Positions 45,052-55,938 of a DNA stretch of 64,000 nucleotides are shown here, piece after piece (position 1 is the stretch's first letter; each line of letters begins with the position of its first letter). The notes beneath the pieces were generated by a model, which saw only the letters and a list, made by a program, of their open reading frames with translations, was not told the DNA's origin and ran no database searches. Location: contig LR134135.1 of NCBI GenBank assembly GCA_900635465.1, positions 3,596,001 to 3,660,000 of the forward strand, written 5' to 3'. The translations under genes and the position numbers were made by a program. This stretch comes from Lelliottia amnigena (GTDB taxonomy: Bacteria; Pseudomonadota; Gammaproteobacteria; Enterobacterales; Enterobacteriaceae).

Positions 45052-45879
45052 ATGGCAAACCAAACCGTAATCAAGCTTCAGGACGGCAACGTAATGCCCC
45101 AGTTAGGGCTAGGCGTATGGAAAGCCGGTAACGACGAGGTCGTGTCCGCCATTCACAAAGCACTGGAAGTCGGCTATCGGTCCATCGATACCGCCGCCGC
45201 ATACAAAAATGAAGACGGCGTAGGAACAGCGCTTGCCAGCGCCGGTGTCCCGCGCGATGAGTTATTCATCACCACCAAACTGTGGAATGACGACCAAAAA
45301 CGCCCGCATGACGCCCTTCAGGAAAGCCTGGATAAGCTCCAGCTGGATTTCGTCGATCTGTATCTGATGCACTGGCCGGTTCCCGCGATCGATCATTACG
45401 TTGACGCCTGGAAAGGCATGATCGCGCTACAGCAGGCAGGGCTGGCGAAGAGTATCGGGGTGTGTAATTTCCAGGTGCATCATCTGCAACGGCTGATCGA
45501 TGAAACGGGCGTTGCGCCGGTAATCAACCAGATCGAGCTTCACCCGCTGATGCAGCAGCGCCAGCTTCACGCATGGAACGCCACGCACAAGATCCAGACC
45601 GAATCCTGGAGCCCGCTGGCACAGGGTGGCGAAGGCGTTTTCGATCAAAAAATCATTCGTGAACTGGCCGAGAAGTACGGCAAAACCGTGGCGCAGATTG
45701 TCATTCGCTGGCATCTGGATAGCGGCCTGGTGGTGATCCCAAAATCGGTCACACCGTCGCGCATTGCCGAGAACTTTGACGTATGGGATTTCCGTCTGGA
45801 TAAAGATGAGCTGGGCGAGATCGCAAAACTGGACCAGGGTAAACGGCTAGGCCCCGATCCGGATCAGTTTGGTGGTTAA
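45052..45879 (+). CDS. dkgA: 2,5-diketo-D-gluconate reductase A / methylglyoxal reductase
   Basis: This 275-residue aldo-keto reductase (AKR5C) matches E. coli DkgA (YqhE). The catalytic tetrad is visible: Asp and Tyr in DTAAAYKNEDG, Lys in TTKLWND, and His in YLMHWPVP. The NADPH site reads VVIPKSVTPSRIAEN and the sequence ends DPDQFGG. It reduces methylglyoxal, beta-keto esters and 2,5-diketogluconate. A strong GGAGGA ribosome site precedes the start. It lies about 100 bases downstream of yqhD and should be under YqhC control with it. Confidence 0.96.
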   Translation: MANQTVIKLQDGNVMPQLGLGVWKAGNDEVVSAIHKALEVGYRSIDTAAAYKNEDGVGTALASAGVPRDELFITTKLWNDDQKRPHDALQESLDKLQLDFVDLYLMHWPVPAIDHYVDAWKGMIALQQAGLAKSIGVCNFQVHHLQRLIDETGVAPVINQIELHPLMQQRQLHAWNATHKIQTESWSPLAQGGEGVFDQKIIRELAEKYGKTVAQIVIRWHLDSGLVVIPKSVTPSRIAENFDVWDFRLDKDELGEIAKLDQGKRLGPDPDQFGG

Positions 45880-45895
45880 GTTCTAGTACGCTGTT

Positions 45896-46132
45896 GCCCT
45901 CACCCCTGCCCTCTCCCACAGGGTGAGGGAGAAAAGCGAGCCCCTGGCGAAGGAGAAAGCCGAACGGTTCCCTCTCCCTACACGCGAGAGAGAAAGGTAG
46001 CCCATAGGCGAAGGAAAAACCTAAACGGTTCTCTCTCCCAATGGGAGAGAGAGAAAGGTAAGCCCACAGGTGAGGGGGAAACTTGAACAGTTCCCTCTCC
46101 CAGTGGGAGAGGGTTAGGGTGAGGGCAACACA
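45896..46132. repeat. 60-62-bp tandem repeat with CCCTCTCCC arms between dkgA and ygiQ
   Basis: The phrase AGCCC(N)3GGCGAAGG recurs near 45939, 45999 and 46061 (the last with TGAGGG). Each unit is followed by a (C)TCTCTCCC..GGGAGAGAG hairpin, and the array ends in GGGAGAGGGTTAGGGTGAGGGC, the same ending as the array before speC. It fills the whole gap between the convergent genes. Confidence 0.85.
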
Positions 46133-46138
46133 CCGCAC

Positions 46139-48313
46139 TCACCCGTTTTTACGTTTCACACTTTTCTTCGTACCCGCCGCACCATTCGAACGCTGATGCA
46201 CAATCGGCGTATGCTTGGTGAGTGCCGGGCGTGTGTGACGATTCTGACGACGTGCTTCGCGCATTTCATCCAGCGTTGGCGCAGGCACCAGACAATCGCG
46301 GCGTGAACCAATCAAATGCTTTTTGCCCATATCTTCCAGCGCCTGACGGATTAACGGCCAGTTTGCCGGATCGTGATAACGCAGCAGCGCTTTATGCAGA
46401 CGGCGCTGTTTGTCGCCCTTCGGCACCACCACATCTTCACTCTTATAACCAATCTTACTCAGCGGGTTCTTGCCGGTGTAATACATGGTCGTGGAGTTGG
46501 CGAGCGGCGACGGATAGAAGTTCTGCACCTGATCCAGACGGAAGCGGCGCTGTTTCAGCCACAGTGCCAGGTTCACCATATCTTCGTCACGCGTACCGGG
46601 GTGCGCAGAGATGAAGTAAGGGATCAGATATTGCTCTTTGCCCGCCTGTTTGGAATAGGTGTCGAACAGCTCTTTAAAGCGGTCATAGCTGCCCATTCCC
46701 GGCTTCATCATCTTCGATAATGGGCCTTCTTCGGTGTGTTCTGGCGCAATTTTCAGGTAGCCGCCGACGTGATGGGTCGCCAGCTCCTTGATATAGCGTG
46801 GATCTTCTACCGCGATGTCATAACGTACACCGGAGGCGATCAGGATCTTCTTGATGCCCTTCAGATCGCGGGCGCGGCGATACAGATTGATCGTCGGCTC
46901 GTGGTTGGTGTCCATATGCTCGCAAATGCTCGGATAAACACATGACAGACGACGGCAGGTCTGTTCCGCACGCGGCGACTTGCAGCGCAGCATATACATG
47001 TTCGCCGTTGGGCCACCCAAATCGGAAATCACGCCGGTAAAACCCGGGACCGTGTCGCGAATGGCTTCGATCTCGTTCACAATCGACTCTTCAGAGCGGC
47101 TCTGGATAATGCGCCCTTCGTGCTCGGTGATTGAACAGAAAGAACACCCACCAAAACAACCGCGCATGATGTTGATCGAGAAACGGATCATCTCATACGC
47201 CGGAATGCGGCTATCGCCATACGCGGGATGCGGCACGCGCTTGTACGGCAGAGCAAATACGCTGTCCATCTCTTCGGTAGAGAGCGGAATTGCTGGCGGG
47301 TTGACCCAGATATAACGCTCGCCATGCTTTTGCATCAAGGCGCGCGCGCAGCCAGGGTTCGTTTCGTGGTGCAAAATACGCGACGCGTGAGCATACAGTA
47401 CTTTGTCGCCTTTCACTTTTTCGAAAGACGGCAGCAGCACATAGGTCTTTTCCCATGGTTTAGGGCGCGGAGGCTGAACGACAACGGCTTTGGCCTCGGT
47501 CTTTTTCGGCTCAACCGGTTTGTTATCCGCGCACGGCAGATCATCACCGTACGGATGGGGGATTGGGTCGATTTTGCCCGGCATATCAATGATGCGGGAA
47601 TCCACGCCGCTCCAGCCAGGGAGTGCTTCTTTCACCATAATCGCGGTGTTGCGCACGTCGCGAATATTGCCAACCGGCTCACCCTGCGACAGACGATGCG
47701 CCACTTCTACCAGCGGGCGTTCACCGTTGCCGAAGATCAGCATGTCAGCTTTAGAATCCACCAGCACCGAACGGCGCACGGTGTCAGACCAGTAATCGTA
47801 ATGCGCGGTACGGCGCAGGCTTGCTTCGATTCCACCCAGGATGACCGGCACGTCTTTCCATGCTTCTTTACAGCGCTGGGTGTAAACCAAAGTGGCGCGA
47901 TCCGGGCGTTTTCCCGCGACGTTATCGGCGGTGTACGCATCGTCGTGGCGCAATTTACGATCGGCGGTATAGCGGTTGATCATCGAATCCATATTGCCGG
48001 CGGTGACGCCGAAGAACAGGTTCGGTTTGCCGAGGCTCATGAAAGCCTCTTTGCTGTTCCAGTCCGGCTGGGCGATGATCCCTACACGGAAGCCCTGCGC
48101 TTCCAGCATGCGTCCACAGATGGCCATGCCAAAGCTCGGGTGATCGACGTACGCGTCGCCAGTCACCAGAATAATATCGCAGCTGTCCCAGCCCAGTTGG
48201 TCCATCTCTTCGCGGGACATCGGCAGGAAGGGCGCCGGTCCAAAACAGGCCGCCCAGTACTGGGGCCAGGAGAAGAGATCTCGATCCGGCTGGATCAAGG
48301 ATATTGCGCTCAT
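46139..48313 (-). CDS. ygiQ: YgiQ, radical-SAM protein (UPF0313)
   Basis: This 724-residue radical-SAM protein matches the YgiQ/UPF0313 family. A B12-binding-like N-terminal region (about 30-200; [17 protein letters not shown]) is followed by the radical-SAM core with its CxxxCxxC cluster in [16 protein letters not shown] (about residues 380-393). The C-terminus is Lys/Arg-rich. The family's reaction is not established. In E. coli K-12 the gene is split by a stop in some annotations; here it is one intact frame. It is convergent with dkgA across a repeat array. Confidence 0.95.
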   Translation of the reverse strand: MSAISLIQPDRDLFSWPQYWAACFGPAPFLPMSREEMDQLGWDSCDIILVTGDAYVDHPSFGMAICGRMLEAQGFRVGIIAQPDWNSKEAFMSLGKPNLFFGVTAGNMDSMINRYTADRKLRHDDAYTADNVAGKRPDRATLVYTQRCKEAWKDVPVILGGIEASLRRTAHYDYWSDTVRRSVLVDSKADMLIFGNGERPLVEVAHRLSQGEPVGNIRDVRNTAIMVKEALPGWSGVDSRIIDMPGKIDPIPHPYGDDLPCADNKPVEPKKTEAKAVVVQPPRPKPWEKTYVLLPSFEKVKGDKVLYAHASRILHHETNPGCARALMQKHGERYIWVNPPAIPLSTEEMDSVFALPYKRVPHPAYGDSRIPAYEMIRFSINIMRGCFGGCSFCSITEHEGRIIQSRSEESIVNEIEAIRDTVPGFTGVISDLGGPTANMYMLRCKSPRAEQTCRRLSCVYPSICEHMDTNHEPTINLYRRARDLKGIKKILIASGVRYDIAVEDPRYIKELATHHVGGYLKIAPEHTEEGPLSKMMKPGMGSYDRFKELFDTYSKQAGKEQYLIPYFISAHPGTRDEDMVNLALWLKQRRFRLDQVQNFYPSPLANSTTMYYTGKNPLSKIGYKSEDVVVPKGDKQRRLHKALLRYHDPANWPLIRQALEDMGKKHLIGSRRDCLVPAPTLDEMREARRQNRHTRPALTKHTPIVHQRSNGAAGTKKSVKRKNG

Positions 48314-48431
48314 AATGCTTCCGAAGAAAAAATAAACAAAGGGCGGGGATTATACGCTGGAATAATGCGGGAAATGAAGGGGTATTATGCGGGCAGCTGC
48401 CCTCTCCCACAGGGAGAGAGCGAAAAGAAGA

Positions 48432-49844
48432 TTACGGTGCTGGGTTCACCAGCAGCTGACCCACGGAACCGCGATCCGCCATTTCCAGCGTCTGGCTGTG
48501 GAACAGGAACGGGAAGTGAGGCCAGGAAGGCTGCCCGTAATAGACCAGCAGTTCGACCTGCCCGTCGACCCAAACGGTATCTTTCCAGCCCCTGTCTTCC
48601 GGGAACGGCATCGCCCCGTTGACGTTGCGGATCAGGAAGCTTACGCCTTCGATATGGAAGGCCTGGGGCATCTCCGCCCGCACCGTCCAGCGCTCCCACG
48701 TTCCTTGCTGAGCAGTGATATCAATGCGATTAATGTCCCACAGCGCACCGTTAATGCCCGGATCGTCGCCAAGACTGATATCACGACTGCGGACCGGCGT
48801 ACCGCTCACGATCTCTTGCGGCAATAAACGCATCGGCAAACTGTCCGTCACCAGCGGTAACAAACCCGTTGGCCGCAGCGTCAGCACCAGTGTCGAGACC
48901 AGAATGCTTGATGGCTCAAAGAAGCCACGGATGCGATCCACAATGCTCGCCGCCTCGCCGCAGGTGATGGACACTTCATCACCGTTGGTCATGTCGACGA
49001 GAATTTCACGGCGTTCACCCGGCGCCAGCGCCAGCTGCTTGACGGACACCGGCGCAGGTAAAAAGCCCTGATCGCCAGAAATCACATGCAGCGCGCGGCC
49101 ATCGCTCATTTGCAGTAAATAACGACGCGAATTGGAAGCGTTGAGCAAGCGCAGACGAACCCAGCCGCGAGAGACCTCGACATACGGGCTTTGCGCACCG
49201 TTGACCATCAGGATGTCACCGACAAACCCACCGCTGCCTGGCTCGCTGTACTCCGGCGTACCAAAGTTATCCAGGCGCTTGTCCTGAATAATGATCGGGA
49301 AATCGTCCACGCCGTAATGGTTGGGAATCGGCAGAGACTTGCTCACGTCATCTTCAACTAACCACATCCCGGCCAGGCCGTTATATACCTGTTGCGCGGT
49401 GCGGTTAGGTGTATTTGCGCGATACCACAGCGTGGAAGCGCTCTGACGGATTGGCAGAACGGGCGCCCAGTCGGCGCTCGGCGTCATCATACGCGCCGCG
49501 CCGCCAATCAGCGGGCCTGGTACCTGCAATCCACTGATCGTCATGGCGACATTTTCGGTCAGACGGTTGCTGTAAATCAGCTTCACGTCATCGCCGTTCC
49601 AGACGCGAATGGTCGGGCCAAGATAACGGCCATTCACACCCCATACCGCCGCACGCGTACCTTGGGTGAAGGACCAGTGCGAACGCTGCATGGTGAGAAA
49701 AAGGGGCTGACCGCGACGGGATTCGAGCAACGGCGGAATGGGCAGCGGCTGTTGCTGCCCGGCGGCGTTGGCTGTCAGCGGAACCGCGCCGGCACAAAGG
49801 GCGATTCCGGAAGCCTGAATAAACTGACGCCGACTGAGTGACAT
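48432..49844 (-). CDS. ftsP: FtsP (SufI), cell-division stabilising protein
   Basis: This 470-residue periplasmic protein has a multicopper-oxidase fold but lacks the copper-ligand clusters. It has a twin-arginine signal (MSLSRRQFIQASGIAL, SRRQFIQ motif; cleavage after NAA). It is a classic Tat substrate that helps stabilise the divisome under stress in E. coli. The length equals that of E. coli FtsP and the sequence ends GSVGQLLVNPAP. It lies downstream of plsC in the same direction, with an ERIC element between them. Confidence 0.95.
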   Translation of the reverse strand: MSLSRRQFIQASGIALCAGAVPLTANAAGQQQPLPIPPLLESRRGQPLFLTMQRSHWSFTQGTRAAVWGVNGRYLGPTIRVWNGDDVKLIYSNRLTENVAMTISGLQVPGPLIGGAARMMTPSADWAPVLPIRQSASTLWYRANTPNRTAQQVYNGLAGMWLVEDDVSKSLPIPNHYGVDDFPIIIQDKRLDNFGTPEYSEPGSGGFVGDILMVNGAQSPYVEVSRGWVRLRLLNASNSRRYLLQMSDGRALHVISGDQGFLPAPVSVKQLALAPGERREILVDMTNGDEVSITCGEAASIVDRIRGFFEPSSILVSTLVLTLRPTGLLPLVTDSLPMRLLPQEIVSGTPVRSRDISLGDDPGINGALWDINRIDITAQQGTWERWTVRAEMPQAFHIEGVSFLIRNVNGAMPFPEDRGWKDTVWVDGQVELLVYYGQPSWPHFPFLFHSQTLEMADRGSVGQLLVNPAP

Positions 49845-49876
49845 AATTGCTCCATATGAAACGACTACACACTTTA

Positions 49877-49981
49877 TCCTTCAAGCTGCCTCTGCGTTGG
49901 CTTCGCCTGCTCGCCACAGTCACTTACGTGAGTAAGCTCCTGGGGCCTCTCAGGCTTGCCGCCTTGATACAACTTGAATGA
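49877..49981. repeat. ERIC element
   Basis: The core AGTCACTTACgtgaGTAAGCTCCTGGGG is the ERIC signature, flanked by imperfect inverted ends (CTTCAAGCTGCC.. and ..GCCTTGATACAACTTGAATG). Its length of about 105 bases is slightly under the usual 127. It lies between plsC and ftsP and would be transcribed, potentially folding into a long hairpin. Confidence 0.85.
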
Positions 49982-50027
49982 TTTTGTGTGAAAAAAACCT
50001 GGGAACCCATTTCCCTGTAGCTCCGGT

Positions 50028-50765
50028 TTAGATTTTACCGGCGGCTTCTCTCTCTGCGACTTCTTTGTCGAGCTCGGCGATTTTTTGCGCCATCAGCTCA
50101 CGGCAATGAGCGGCCAGTTCGCGAACCTGATCTTTGCCATATTTGCTGGTATCCACGGGCGGCAGCATTTCGACAATCACGAGTCCGTTATTCCAACGGT
50201 TGAGATTAATTTTATTAGAAGTATTGGAAACGCACACAGGAATAATCGGTACGCCTGCCGCAATGGCAGCATGAAACGCACCGGTTTTGAATGGCAGCAG
50301 TCCGCGACCACGGCTGCGCGTCCCTTCGGGGAACATCCAGATAGAGATTTTGCGTTTCTTAAAATGGCTCACCACTTCTGCGATGGTGCTGTGCGCTTTA
50401 GCCCGGTTGTTACGGTCAATCAGCAAATTGCCAGTGAGCCAGTACAGCAGGCCGAAAAACGGGACCCACAGGAGGCTTTTCTTACCGACAGTCACCGTGG
50501 GTGGCAGAACAATGCCGGCGGCAGTCACCATATCGTAGTTATTTTGATGGTTTCCGATATAGATGGCGTTACCGAAGTGTTCTGCGCCTTCTGGCAGGCG
50601 CTTTTCGACCTTCAGGCCAAACAGCGGCGCAAGATGACTGAACAGGCGGCCAAACGTCGAAACGTGCTTTGGATTACGTGGGCTGAAGAGGCAGTAAATG
50701 CACCCGAACACGCAGACCAGAATGCAGTAGATAACAGTAAGAATTAAGCGAACAATTAATAGCAT
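50028..50765 (-). CDS. plsC: 1-acyl-sn-glycerol-3-phosphate acyltransferase
   Basis: PlsC adds the second acyl chain to make phosphatidic acid at the inner membrane; it is essential in E. coli. The 245 residues match E. coli. An N-terminal membrane helix (about 3-22) is followed by the catalytic HX4D motif (GNHQNNYD) and the acyl-site FPEGTRSRGRG. The start at 50765 aligns with E. coli; the ORF could extend ten codons upstream but that part is unconserved. It lies between parC and ftsP, all on the minus strand. Confidence 0.96.
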   Translation of the reverse strand: MLLIVRLILTVIYCILVCVFGCIYCLFSPRNPKHVSTFGRLFSHLAPLFGLKVEKRLPEGAEHFGNAIYIGNHQNNYDMVTAAGIVLPPTVTVGKKSLLWVPFFGLLYWLTGNLLIDRNNRAKAHSTIAEVVSHFKKRKISIWMFPEGTRSRGRGLLPFKTGAFHAAIAAGVPIIPVCVSNTSNKINLNRWNNGLVIVEMLPPVDTSKYGKDQVRELAAHCRELMAQKIAELDKEVAEREAAGKI

Positions 50766-50856
50766 AGCGACCTCAGAAGCCCTAATAGCTGACAATTATA
50801 CTTCAACTGTCGCCGGGTAAGAATTTTGTTTTTTTATATCGGAAATTTTAGCGAGA

Positions 50857-50880
50857 ACCCCCTTCTGAGCAGAAGGGGGT
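50857..50880 (-). terminator. Strong hairpin downstream of parC
   Basis: ACCCCCTTCT and AGAAGGGGGT are perfect 10-bp arms with loop GAGC, about ten bases past the parC stop. No immediate T-run is present on the minus strand, so termination may be partial and allow read-through to plsC. Confidence 0.65.
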
Positions 50881-50889
50881 GAAGCTCGT

Positions 50890-53149
50890 TTACTCTTCGC
50901 TGTCGCCCGATTTTGCACGGGTCGGGGAGTCAATTTCCACGCGGTCAATGCGTTGCAAACCACGCATCAGCGAACCACGGCGTCCACGTTCACCGACCAC
51001 TTTTTTGCAGCTCTTCCGGACGCAGTTTAATTTTGCGCTTGCCAACATGCACCGTCAGCGTGCTCTGCGGCGGCAGAATGAAGAGATGCGCCAGACCATC
51101 TTCGCCTTTTGCCGCTTCTGCTGACGGGATGCTGATGATCTTGTTGCCCTTGCCTTTCGACAACTGCGGCAGATCGCTGACCGGGAACATCAGCATGCGG
51201 CCTGCGGCGGTGATCGCCAGCAGCATGTCGCTGTCGTTCTCAATCACCAGCGGTGGCATCACATGTGCGTTATCCGGCAGGCTGATCAGCGCTTTACCGG
51301 CACGGTTACGCGCCACGAGATCGTTAAAGGTACAGATAAAGCCGTAGCCGGCATCAGACGCCATCAGCAGTTTCTGCTCTTCGCCTTCCATCAGCATATG
51401 GTCAACCGTTGCGCCTGGCGGCAGCGTCAGCTTGCCGGTAATCGGCTCGCCTTGCCCACGCGCCGAAGGCAGCGTAATCGGATCGATAGCATAGCTGCGC
51501 CCCGTGGAATCGATAAACACCACAGGCTGATTGCTCTTGCCTTTGACGGCAGATTTAAAGCTGTCGCCCGCTTTGTAGCTCAATCCTGGCGCATCAATAT
51601 CATGGCCTTTGGCGCTACGAACCCAGCCGCTTTGCGAGAGAACAATCGTCACCGGCTCTGACGGCAGCATATCGTGCTCGTTCATCGCCTTCGCTTCTTC
51701 GCGTTCGTGCAGCGGCGAACGGCGGTCATCGCCATATGCGTCGGAATCGGCCTGCAGCTCTTTCTTCAGCAGATTGCTCATCTTGCGCTCGGACGCCAGA
51801 ATCGCCTGCAGCTGATCGCGCTCTTTTTCCAGTTCGTTCTGCTCGCCGCGGATTTTCATCTCTTCCAGCTTGGCGAGATGGCGCAGTTTCAGCTCGAGGA
51901 TCGCTTCGGCCTGGGTTTCGCTGATGCCAAAACGCGACATCAGCGCGGGCTTCGGCTCATCCTCAGAACGAATGATTTCGATCACTTCGTCAATATTGAG
52001 GAACGCCACCAGCAAACCTTCAAGAATATGCAGGCGCTTAAGGACTTTCTCCAGACGATAGTTCAGGCGGCGGCGCACGGTATCGCGACGGAACGCCAGC
52101 CATTCGGTCAGGATCTCCAGCAGGTTTTTCACCGACGGACGACCATCCAGACCAATCATGTTCAGGTTGATGCGGTAGCTTTTTTCCAGATCGGTGGTGA
52201 CGAACAGGTGGTTCATCACCTGCTCCATGTCCACGCGGTTTGAGCGCGGGACAATGACCAGACGCGTCGGGTTTTCGTGGTCGGATTCGTCACGCAGATC
52301 GTCCACCATCGGCAGCTTTTTGTTGCGCATCTGCGCAGCAATTTGCTCCAGCACTTTGGCGCCCGACACCTGATGCGGCAGCGCAGTGATCACTACCGCG
52401 CCGTCTTCTTTAGTCCACACCGCACGCATGCGCACGGAGCCGCGACCGTTCTGGTAAATCTTGCGGATTTCCGCCCGCGAGGTGATGATTTCGGCTTCGG
52501 TCGGATAATCCGGCCCCTGCACGATATCCAGCACTTCGTCGAGGGAGGTGTTCGGTTTTTCGATCAGCGTAATCGCCGCTTTCGCCACTTCGCGCAGGTT
52601 GTGCGGCGGAATATCCGTCGCCATCCCCACGGCGATACCGGTCGTGCCGTTCAGCAAAATATTGGGCAGACGCGCAGGCAACATTTTCGGCTCCTGCATC
52701 GTGCCGTCAAAGTTTGGCACCCAGTCGACCGTGCCCTGGCCCAGTTCGCCGAGCAGCACTTCTGCGTATTTTGATAAGCGCGATTCGGTATAACGCATCG
52801 CGGCGAAGGATTTTGGATCGTCCGGTGCCCCCCAGTTTCCCTGGCCATCGACCAGCGGATAACGGTAGGAGAATGGCTGTGCCATTAACACCATCGCTTC
52901 ATAACAGGCGCTGTCGCCGTGCGGATGGTATTTACCGAGAACGTCACCCACGGTACGGGCGGATTTTTTGAATTTCGCGCTGGCGCTCAGGCCCAGTTCT
53001 GACATCGCGAAAACGATGCGACGCTGAACCGGCTTCAGGCCATCGCCGATAAACGGCAGTGCCCTGTCCATGATGACGTACATGGAATAGTTCAGATAGG
53101 CGTTTTCAGTGAATTCATGTAGCGCGAGGCGCTCTGCCATATCGCTCAT
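50890..53149 (-). CDS. parC: DNA topoisomerase IV subunit A (frameshifted near 3' end)
   Basis: ParC is the DNA-cleaving subunit that decatenates chromosomes; it is essential. The winged-helix/tower domain carries the active-site Tyr120 in [10 protein letters not shown]. The quinolone-determining region reads [15 protein letters not shown] with wild-type Ser80 and Glu84, so it predicts no ParC-based resistance. The C-terminal beta-pinwheel follows. At 51001-51006 (plus) a run of six Ts is one too long, so the frame stops at 50990 after LRPEELQK. Removing one T restores [17 protein letters not shown] through to SGDSEE, stop at 50890, and the usual 752 residues. A sequencing error is the best reading. 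Confidence 0.95.
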
Positions 53150-53235
53150 TAAATGTCATTCCTCAACTCAGAAACCTGTGGGTTTCAGGCAATATTGCCG
53201 CAGATACTACCCTATCTGACGAGTTGAGTCACAAA

Positions 53236-53264
53236 GAAAAAGGGCCGCGGAAACGGCCCTTTTT
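53236..53264. terminator. Intrinsic terminator between parC and ygiW
   Basis: An AAAAAGGGCCG..CGGCCCTTTTT palindrome lies just past the ygiW stop; on the minus strand it is followed by a T-run, so it terminates ygiW before parC. Confidence 0.85.
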
Positions 53265-53268
53265 GACA

Positions 53269-53676
53269 TTATTTGTTCAGCTTGATGACCTGTTTGACGT
53301 CGATTTCAAACTCATTCCACTCTTTATCGACTTTACCCTGAATTTCGACTTTATCCTGCGGGCTGATGGTCTGGCCGTTCCAGCGTTTATGGTCGATTTC
53401 GACATTCACCGTGCCGGTAGTATCGCGGAACAGGTAGCGGTCGTCAGACAGGCGCTCGGTGATGTTCCCGCGCAGTTTGACCCAGCTGTCGTCCTTCTGA
53501 TCTTTCACCTTCGCCGCCGTGGTGAGATTGGCGTCGTTGTCCACGAACCCGCCCTGCTGAGTTTGCGTCTGGGTCTGGGCCGGCGTCGCCGACGGGCCGT
53601 TGAATCCGCCTTGCGCGGCAAACACGGGGGCGGTGGTCATCATCATGATAGCGGTCATCGCTGCTAATTTTTTCAT
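53269..53676 (-). CDS. ygiW: YgiW (VisP), periplasmic BOF-family stress protein
   Basis: This exported protein of about 135 residues has a signal peptide (MKKLAAMTAIMMMTTAPVFA in part: AAMTAIMMMTTAPV) and an OB-fold (BOF) domain (WVKLRGNITERLSDDRYLFR; VDKEWNEFEIDVKQVIKL). In Salmonella the homologue VisP binds the peptidoglycan sugar and affects lipid A and virulence; in E. coli it is linked to peroxide and cadmium stress. The Gln/Thr-rich stretch after the signal is a low-complexity linker. The start at 53676 excludes 19 unconserved codons. It is divergent from qseB, which is known to regulate it. Confidence 0.93.
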   Translation of the reverse strand: MKKLAAMTAIMMMTTAPVFAAQGGFNGPSATPAQTQTQTQQGGFVDNDANLTTAAKVKDQKDDSWVKLRGNITERLSDDRYLFRDTTGTVNVEIDHKRWNGQTISPQDKVEIQGKVDKEWNEFEIDVKQVIKLNK

Positions 53677-53824
53677 CGTTATATCTCCCTTTATGTTGTT
53701 TAGAACTCCATTAAACAGCGTAAACCTTAACAACTTCTTAAGGCGGAAATTTAATTTTTTTACTGTACAGCAGAGGCTTACTGGAGGTTAATTGCTCATT
53801 CACGGCAACATCATGGAGGAAATA

Positions 53825-54484
53825 ATGCGCATTTTACTGGTAGAAGATGACAAGCTCATTGGCGACGGCCTGAAGGCCGGGCTGACAAAAATGGGCTTTA
53901 GCGTTGACTGGTTCACTGACGGCGGTACCGGTAAAACCGCGCTCTATTCCGCACCTTACGATGCGGTCGTGCTGGATCTCACACTGCCGGGTATGGACGG
54001 CCTCGATATTCTGCGCGAATGGCGCGAAAAAGGGCGCAGCGAGCCGATACTGATCCTCACCGCGCGCGACGCGCTCTATCAGCGCGTGGAGGGGCTGCGC
54101 CTGGGGGCCGATGACTATCTGTGCAAACCCTTTGCGTTAGTGGAAGTCGCCGCACGACTTGAGGCGCTGGTGCGACGCAGCCACGGCCAGACCCGCAGTG
54201 AATTACGTCACGGCAACGTAACGCTGGATCCCGTGAGTCTGGTGGCCAGACTGGACGGTGAAACGCTCCCTCTCAAGCCGAAAGAGTTCGCCCTGCTGGA
54301 ATTGCTGATGCGCAACGTAGGCCGCGTGTTGCCGCGTAAAAACATCGAAGAGAAGCTGTATACCTGGGATGATGACGTTTCCAGCAACGCTGTTGAAGTT
54401 CACGTGCATCATCTGCGCCGCAAACTTGGCAGCCATTTTATCCGCACCGTCCACGGGATCGGTTACACCCTGGGTGACGTATGA
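53825..54484 (+). CDS. qseB: QseB response regulator
   Basis: This 219-residue OmpR-type response regulator matches E. coli QseB in length and sequence. The receiver domain has the acidic pocket in VEDDKLIGD and phosphoacceptor Asp51 in VVLDLTLPG; the winged helix reads [21 protein letters not shown] in part ([16 protein letters not shown]). GGAGGA precedes ATG 53825; an upstream in-frame ATG adds 11 unconserved codons. It overlaps qseC by four bases (ATGA). QseBC responds to envelope and metal stress and cross-talks with PmrAB. Confidence 0.95.
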   Translation: MRILLVEDDKLIGDGLKAGLTKMGFSVDWFTDGGTGKTALYSAPYDAVVLDLTLPGMDGLDILREWREKGRSEPILILTARDALYQRVEGLRLGADDYLCKPFALVEVAARLEALVRRSHGQTRSELRHGNVTLDPVSLVARLDGETLPLKPKEFALLELLMRNVGRVLPRKNIEEKLYTWDDDVSSNAVEVHVHHLRRKLGSHFIRTVHGIGYTLGDV

Positions 54485-55827
54485 AACTGACGCCACGTTT
54501 AAGCTTGAAATTACGCCTGACGCTGCTTTTTTTAGCGCTTTCACTGGGAGCCTGGCTGGTCGCCAGCGTGGTGGCATGGCAGCAGACCACGCACAAGCTC
54601 GATAAGCTGTTCGATACCCAGCAGATGCTGTTCGCTAAACGTCTGCTGACGATGGACATCGACGAACTCAACGCGCCTGCCCGCATGCGCGACGTGCCCA
54701 AAAAAGCCAGGCACGGGCATCTTGACGACGACGCGCTGGCCTTCGCAATTTATTCTACCGACGGCAAAATGCTGCTGCACGATGGCGAAAATGGTCAGGA
54801 TATTCCGTACGACTATCGCCGTGATGGCTTTGATAACGGCCAGCTCAGCGGTGACAAAGACGCATGGCGTTTTCTTTGGCTAACGGCACCCGATGGCAAA
54901 TACCGCATTGTGGTCGGCCAGGAGTGGGAATATCGCCAGGAGATGGCGCTGGATATTGTCACTTCGCAGCTCACGCCATGGCTGGTCGCGCTGCCGCTGA
55001 TGCTGTTACTGCTCATCGTTTTATTAAGCCGCGAGCTACGTCCTCTGAAGCGCCTGGCACAGTCGTTACGCCAGCGCGCGCCGGATGCCACAGAAAAACT
55101 CGCCACCGAGGGCGTGCCGACGGAAGTGCGTCCCCTGCTCGACGCGCTGAATCACCTGTTTGACCGCACGCAAGAGATGATGACTCGCGAGCGGCGTTTT
55201 ACATCGGATGCCGCGCACGAACTCCGCAGCCCACTGACGGCGCTAAAGGTACAAACCGAAGTGGCGCAGCTTTCGCTCGACGATCCCGCCGCGCAGGAAA
55301 AAGCGCTCGCCCAGCTGCACACGGGCATCGATCGCGCATCGCGTCTGGTGGATCAACTGCTCACGCTGTCACGCCTGGATTCGCTGGAAAATCTCGATGA
55401 TGTCGACGCGATCCCGCTGGCCGATCTGCTGCAATCCGCCGTAATGGATATTTACCATCACGCCCAGCGTGCGGGGATTGAAATCCGCCTGAATATTCAC
55501 GCTCAGGTGACCCGCTCCGGCCAGCCCTTGCTGCTGAGCCTGCTGATTCGCAATCTGCTGGACAATGCCGTGCGCTACAGCCCGCGTGGCAGCGCCGTGG
55601 ACGTCACGTTGAATGCGCAGAATTTTACCGTCCGCGACAATGGCCCCGGCATTTCCCCCGACGCGCTCGCGCGAATTGGCGAGCGTTTTTATCGCCCGCC
55701 TGGCCAGGATGAAACCGGCAGCGGCCTGGGGCTGTCCATTGTGAAGCGTATTGCCGCGCTGCACGGTATGCGCGTTTCGCTGACCAATGCTCGAGAAGGC
55801 GGCTTTGAGGTGACGGTGAGTTGGTGA
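54481..55827 (+). CDS. qseC: QseC sensor histidine kinase
   Basis: This 448-residue kinase/phosphatase partners QseB. Two transmembrane helices (about 13-34 and 166-183) flank a periplasmic sensor domain. A HAMP-like linker (about 184-238) precedes the H box with His246 ([17 protein letters not shown]) and the catalytic domain with N box ([12 protein letters not shown]), DNGPGIS, and [11 protein letters not shown]. The length equals that of E. coli QseC. The reported adrenaline/AI-3 sensing remains debated. The start overlaps qseB. Confidence 0.95.
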   Translation: MKLTPRLSLKLRLTLLFLALSLGAWLVASVVAWQQTTHKLDKLFDTQQMLFAKRLLTMDIDELNAPARMRDVPKKARHGHLDDDALAFAIYSTDGKMLLHDGENGQDIPYDYRRDGFDNGQLSGDKDAWRFLWLTAPDGKYRIVVGQEWEYRQEMALDIVTSQLTPWLVALPLMLLLLIVLLSRELRPLKRLAQSLRQRAPDATEKLATEGVPTEVRPLLDALNHLFDRTQEMMTRERRFTSDAAHELRSPLTALKVQTEVAQLSLDDPAAQEKALAQLHTGIDRASRLVDQLLTLSRLDSLENLDDVDAIPLADLLQSAVMDIYHHAQRAGIEIRLNIHAQVTRSGQPLLLSLLIRNLLDNAVRYSPRGSAVDVTLNAQNFTVRDNGPGISPDALARIGERFYRPPGQDETGSGLGLSIVKRIAALHGMRVSLTNAREGGFEVTVSW

Positions 55828-55938
55828 CTCATTATTGCGCCAGAAGCAAAAGACTTTACACATTTTGCTCATTTCACCGCATCGTTGTTGCGGGTAAAAT
55901 CGTGACCAATCTCACAAGTCACAAGACTGAGGAAACGA

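Noticed and set aside
47228..48622. 464-codon open frame antisense to ygiQ and part of ftsP
   Set aside because: It is a shadow of ygiQ; the translation is low in family-like motifs and it crosses two real genes.
52277..52774. 165-codon open frame antisense to parC
   Set aside because: It is a shadow of parC.
52890..52945. Quinolone-resistance substitution in ParC
   Set aside because: The region reads wild type, with Ser80 and Glu84.
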